From Erythrobasidium yunnanense (lineage: Eukaryota; Basidiomycota; Cystobasidiomycetes; Erythrobasidiales; Erythrobasidiaceae), in the NCBI GenBank assembly GCA_001600175.1, contig BCJC01000001.1, positions 4,635,652 to 4,699,651 on the forward strand: DNA of 64,000 bases, read 5' to 3'. A program made the position numbers and the translations under genes. The notes under the pieces were generated by a model. That model ran no database searches, was not told where the DNA came from, and saw only the letters and a program-made list of their open reading frames with translations. Below are positions 60,201 through 64,000 of this stretch, piece by piece. Each line of letters begins with the position of its first letter. Position 1 is the first letter of the stretch.

Positions 60201-61505
60201 CGAGCCGGACGATGGTGATAATACGATTGTACACCACGATCTCGAATTCGACGAGATGCCAAGCACAAACGTTCCGCCAGCAAATGGAAAATCTCTCGAC
60301 CAACACAACGGTGTCACACCCCTCGTCAAGCGGATGCAACATATACACCTGCAAGACAGCCCGGCGCCAAGCCATGCTCGAACAAGCAGCCCGGCAGTCC
60401 TTGAGGATAGCTGGTGGCTCACGAAGGCGAACGGCAAGTAGATTCCGATGCAATCATTAGCTTAGGCTGACTCTTCTATATCTAGCATTGACCTTAAAAG
60501 CAGCTTCTATCGAAGCAGTCGTTCCGCTTCCTGCAGAGCTGCTTGACATGCTAGGGGATCTAGAGAAGCAAACTATATCTCCGCTACATCTCATCAGGCT
60601 GGCTCGCTTTAGCGCTGACAACACGTGCGAAGATTCGGATAGCGCGTTACAAACTCAATTGTGGCAGGAGGAACGACTCTTCACTAGGCTTTTCAACGGT
60701 CTAGTCAAGCTTCTGGAACGGCAAGAAGTTGGTTAAATTCATCTACAGCTGAAGACTTTGGCAGGGCTGACACGTGTCTCCGCAGGCTGACGAGACTACG
60801 GAACCGAGCTTGATACTGTTCAAAAACCTTGTCACGCATCAGAACTCTCTACTTGGCGGTCGAGAGATGGAGGTCTTCCGCTTGCTGCTTGACTTGCGGA
60901 AGAGACCGAACAAAGGCGTAGGTTGTCATGCCGCTCACAGTCAGCCTGCTCCAAGCTGAATTCTCCTGCGTTTGTAGACTGCAGCCGCTGCCAAAGTCGT
61001 CATGCAGCTGTTCCTTGGTCAAATGGAACCTTTGTATGGGTTGTCCAGTTTGCGGACAAGCCTTGAGGCGCTTTTGAGACCAGCCATCGAGGACTCTGTC
61101 AAGCTGGACGCTGCTACTGCTGAAGCATATGCTATGGGCATACACGGCCTTGCTAGTACTTTCGCAAAGCTGGAAAGCGAAGTAAGTCCCGATGCTGGCT
61201 TGCTGGTGCATTCCAGCTGACATATCGCAACTAGGTGCTTGAGGAAGAGCTGTCTAGACTCAAAGAGCTGCTCCGGACGGTAAGCGCTATGCGTGCTGCT
61301 GTTTATTCCCACCGCTGATTCGGCAAGCCAGGCTCTCAACAACCAGGAGTACCCGTACTTGCGACAGGCTGCGACTTCGGCTCTTGTGCAAGCGCATAGA
61401 ATTCTGCAGGACGATACTCGCTTGTTCGACATTCTTGGCGGGTTGACCAAGTCGCAGATCCATCTGTGCACTTATTTGTTTGCGAAGGATAACTCGGTTC
61501 GGTGA
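57227..61505 (+). CDS. STU1: CLASP-family microtubule-stabilising protein (Stu1-like)
   Basis: A long gene with about nine short introns. The N-terminus is a HEAT/TOG array: NELKVVSLDTLNNAIQSAEG, TRVSLAALGCITSLFDWLH and LVPAQGSGLMAFLGDSKENIR, followed by SLLYVAGLRAAHP and LVDLLEDSDAIVRDVARESL. A linker of Ser/Ala/Thr-rich sequence leads to a second TOG region: LRTTLSSAACQLIAELASTL, LLKMSSLNKKTIVQLSQES, KNVQVRQYGISHLKQIIETH and APVRDTARLTFWPVDKIWPS; the FW pattern is typical of the CLASP N domain. A basic Ser/Pro/Thr-rich block (RTTPTSRSSPLRTNI) should bind microtubule lattice. The last exons carry more helical repeats. CLASPs support spindle and kinetochore microtubules. The stop is at 61503-61505. 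Splice sites near 60438-61320 were joined by frame only. Confidence 0.82.
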
Positions 61506-61724
61506 ATGTAAGCTGGCTCGGAAGAATATGCAGTGCTGTTGTTATACGTTGTGAAGCAGACAAGTTGCACGAGTTGTGCAGGACAAAGTAAACAGGTGGA
61601 CGCGACGAAAACCTGCCGCCGGAACTCGCTTATATTCGTCGCAATTCTTGCTCCTCACTAGCGAGATCCTGTTGCTTTCTTTCGCTTCTACTTATCACCT
61701 CCGACTTGGATACGTTTGCCCGAG

Positions 61725-63216
61725 ATGACTTCCTTCTATGAATCGCGCTATGATCCCAAGAAGGTCCTGACCCATCCTGACTTCGAAGTGCTGGACGCAT
61801 CCGCGACTCCAGACAAAGATTGCAACTTGGCATGCGCTTACAATCAACATAAAGAGCTTAAGCTCATCAAAAAGCCGATTCCAAAGCCTGCCAAAGGAGA
61901 GGCACTCCTCCATATCAAGGCCACTGGAATATGCGGGTCAGACGTACACTTCTGGAAGCATGCAGGTATCGGCCCAATGGTGGTTACAGATACTTGCGGT
62001 GCCGGTCATGAATCTGCTGGCGAGATCATCGCTGTTGGTGAAGGAGTGACACAATGGAAAGTTGGCGACCGTGTTGCTGTCGAGGCGGGTGTTCCCTGCG
62101 GAGAGGCGAAATGCGATGCGTGTCGGACCGGACGATACAATGCGTGTAGGCAGCCTTTCCTGGCGCTGGCGGCCCATTCTGACATTGAAAGTTATGTGAC
62201 ACACAGGTCCCAAGGTCGTGTTCTTCTCGACTCCACCTTATCATGGTAAGCGTTCTATCAAGATCTCAGGAGTCAGAGGTTGACAAATATTGTTCCTCTG
62301 CTTCAGGAACACTCAGCCGCTTCCACGCTCACCCCGAGGATTGGCTACATCGGCTTCCAGACAGCGTTTCGTTTGAAGAAGGCTCTCTGTGCGAGCCTCT
62401 AGCTGTCGCTCTAGCAGGTCTTGAGCGCGCAGAAGTCAGACTAGGCGATCCCGTACTCATTTGGTAGGTTTTCCCCTCTTCTGCAGCTGGCGAGAGTTTC
62501 CTGACAAGTAACCGCAGTGGAGCTGGTCCCATTGGAATAGTCACGTTGCTAGCATGCCATGCTGCTGGCTGCGCACCCATTGTCATTACCGATCTCTTCC
62601 AATCTCGGCTAGACTTGGCGAAGAAGCTCGTACCTCGCGTGCGCACGGTCTGTATCCAGAGAGGTCAGACTTCCGAAGAGATCGGCGAGCAAGTCCAGAG
62701 TGTGGCAGGCATGAAGGTCAAGCTCGTGATGGAGTGCACCGGAGTAGAAAGCTCGGTCAGAGCAGGAATCTTCGTAAGTTTAGAGTTCATGCACGGAATG
62801 CAACTATCGCTAAGTGTCAACGTATCACAGTCTTGCCAATTCGGCGGAAAGGTGTTCGTCATTGGCGTCGGCAAGCCTGAGATTTCAGTAGGTCTCGTCA
62901 GAACGTGGACAGTCATGTGGATGGCCGTCTAATTTTCATTGTGACTGCAGCTCCCGCTCATGCATCTCTCGGTCAACGAGATCGATCTGCAATTCCAGTA
63001 CCGCTACGCGAACCAGGTTAGCAGACTGTTTGCCAGATCAGCTCATAAGCTGAAGCATTTCCTCAGTATCCGAAAGCTTTGCGACTAGTAGGCGAAGGCT
63101 TGATAGACTTGAAGCCATTAGTCACACACCGTTTCCCGCTGGAGAAGGCGATCGATGCCTTCCATACATCAGCTGATCCTTCGTCAGGGGCTGTAAAGGT
63201 GCAGATCTTGGATTAA
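61725..63216 (+). CDS. LAD1: L-arabinitol 4-dehydrogenase (polyol dehydrogenase family)
   Basis: A medium-chain zinc dehydrogenase in six or so exons. Landmarks are [21 protein letters not shown] and [17 protein letters not shown] (catalytic zinc ligands Cys, His and the HE pair), [14 protein letters not shown], and [16 protein letters not shown] (structural zinc cysteines). The coenzyme motif is [18 protein letters not shown] followed by [17 protein letters not shown]; the Asp after strand two fits NAD. The end reads [21 protein letters not shown] and [11 protein letters not shown]. The [14 protein letters not shown] stretch and total length favour L-arabinitol 4-dehydrogenase over xylitol or sorbitol dehydrogenase, though these differ by few residues. 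It would oxidise L-arabinitol to L-xylulose in the fungal arabinose pathway. A non-ATG in-frame start at 61716 was not used. Confidence 0.85.
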
Positions 63217-63304
63217 GGACGCTCTACAGATATGCTGTTATTTTATACATGCGGTTGTCTATGCTAGGAGCCGGAACGGTGAACTATAACAGAAGATCGT
63301 GGTT

Positions 63305-64000
63305 TTAGCAAGCCTCTATTGCTTGCATATCGAAGTTCTGGCGAGCGGCACTGCTTGGGAGGTCGTTCATGAATCCAATACCGTCTGAGCCTTCCTGTTG
63401 TACGTTCATGAGCAGGTCTAACGCTTCTTGCTGTTGGTCCTGTCCGAGTGTTGCATCGAGAGGCGTAGCTGGAATCCTCGCCGATCTCGGTGTAGACGGA
63501 GCAGCCTGTACTTGCGCATGGGCCAGAATCTGCATGTAGGCGAGAGAGCTGATGGCATTCGCCGTGCTTGGCGTAGCCAGAAGGGCGGCGGAAAGCATTT
63601 CGGCATCTTCTTGGTGAGCTGTACCTCTTTCCTGACTAAGAGGCTGGCGGAAAGGACCTTGAGGCGTGCCTGGCTGATTGAGCATCAGAGCAGATGGGGC
63701 AATGGATTCTTCCTCCTTCTTGTGACTGCTGATGGATCCGAGAAAGCCTTGCGACACGGTGCGGTCCAGCTCCGCTCCAGGTGTAAAGCCTTGTAGCCTG
63801 TCGCTGTCACCCAATCCACTGTGCACTGGCTGATTCGCCGTATCTTGGCCCACAGTGGAGCTTTCTGCTCCCTCCATAGCAGCGATCTGAGGGCTATGGA
63901 AGACCAGACAACACTGGCCCACGCTGCCAGCCTCAGCGCTGGCCTCGAGATACAGTCTCTCCCTAGAATAGGCCTTGGAAGGGTGATCGTTCGTGGAGCA
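63305..64000 (-). CDS. Unrecognised protein, C-terminal part only
   Basis: A minus-strand frame open from the window edge (about 64000) to the stop at 63305-63307, at least 230 residues. The visible part begins CSTNDHPSKAYSRERLYLEA, then VGQCCLVFHSPQIAAMEG, and continues as a Pro/Ser/Gln/Ala-rich segment with RSARIPATPLDATLGQDQQQ and EALDLLMNVQQEG. No domain is recognisable. It converges on LAD1 with about 90 bases between stops. The low-complexity, acidic composition resembles disordered tails of nuclear regulators, but that is a weak inference. Confidence 0.5.
   Translation of the reverse strand, partial: CSTNDHPSKAYSRERLYLEASAEAGSVGQCCLVFHSPQIAAMEGAESSTVGQDTANQPVHSGLGDSDRLQGFTPGAELDRTVSQGFLGSISSHKKEEESIAPSALMLNQPGTPQGPFRQPLSQERGTAHQEDAEMLSAALLATPSTANAISSLAYMQILAHAQVQAAPSTPRSARIPATPLDATLGQDQQQEALDLLMNVQQEGSDGIGFMNDLPSSAARQNFDMQAIEAC

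Overview
The window is from a filamentous or yeast-like fungus, most likely a basidiomycete. The evidence is: short spliceosomal introns (mostly about 50-70 nt, CTGAC/CTGAT-type branch sites just before the acceptor, one to about ten per gene); homoisocitrate dehydrogenase of the fungal alpha-aminoadipate lysine pathway; L-arabinitol dehydrogenase; Opy2, Wss1-type and Sup35-type proteins. The genus cannot be fixed from the sequence. Genes are dense on both strands with intergenic gaps of about 0.1-1.1 kb. I saw no rRNA, tRNA, transposon, LTR element, virus-like element or CRISPR array.

Layout. 1-5 kb: 3' end of an MFS anion/vitamin permease (+), an F-box/LRR-like protein (+), an F-BAR-like protein (-). 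5-9.4 kb: LYS12 (-) and the HOG-pathway anchor OPY2 (+) share a promoter. 10-17 kb: a secreted intradiol dioxygenase (-), checkpoint clamp RAD1 (+), PDH component PDX1 (-) and GPN3 (+), the last two divergent. 17.4-25 kb: a long degenerate DEAD-box protein (+) facing SPT16 (-). 25-33.4 kb: ubiquitin-like/WLM metalloprotease (-), cyclin L (+), a small GPI-type Ser-rich protein (+), an amino-acid permease (+), an NAD-dependent epimerase (+). 33.8-44.5 kb: an unknown protein (+), a pepsin-like protease (-), an enoyl-reductase-like MDR (-), a Pho80-type cyclin (-), a small unknown (-). 44.6-52 kb: a disordered protein with a Cys-cluster tail (-), a Pmp3-family protein with a long tail (-), a GPI-type Cys-rich protein (-), a four-TM protein (+). 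52-64 kb: RAD57-like recombinase (+), SUP35/eRF3 with a prion-like N-terminus (+), CLASP/STU1 (+), LAD1 (+), and an incomplete unknown gene (-).

Most of this is housekeeping content rather than a dedicated gene cluster. Gene models were built by hand by joining frames at splice sites; for many genes the exon lengths sum to an exact multiple of three, which is the main internal check. The most unusual items are the helicase-like protein that has lost its ATP-binding motifs, the Gln/Tyr/Gly-rich prion-like domain of eRF3, GC-AG introns (one beside a 16-nt microexon in RAD1), the Cys-cluster protein at 44.7-47.5 kb, and two overlapping perfect palindromes near 38.26 kb.
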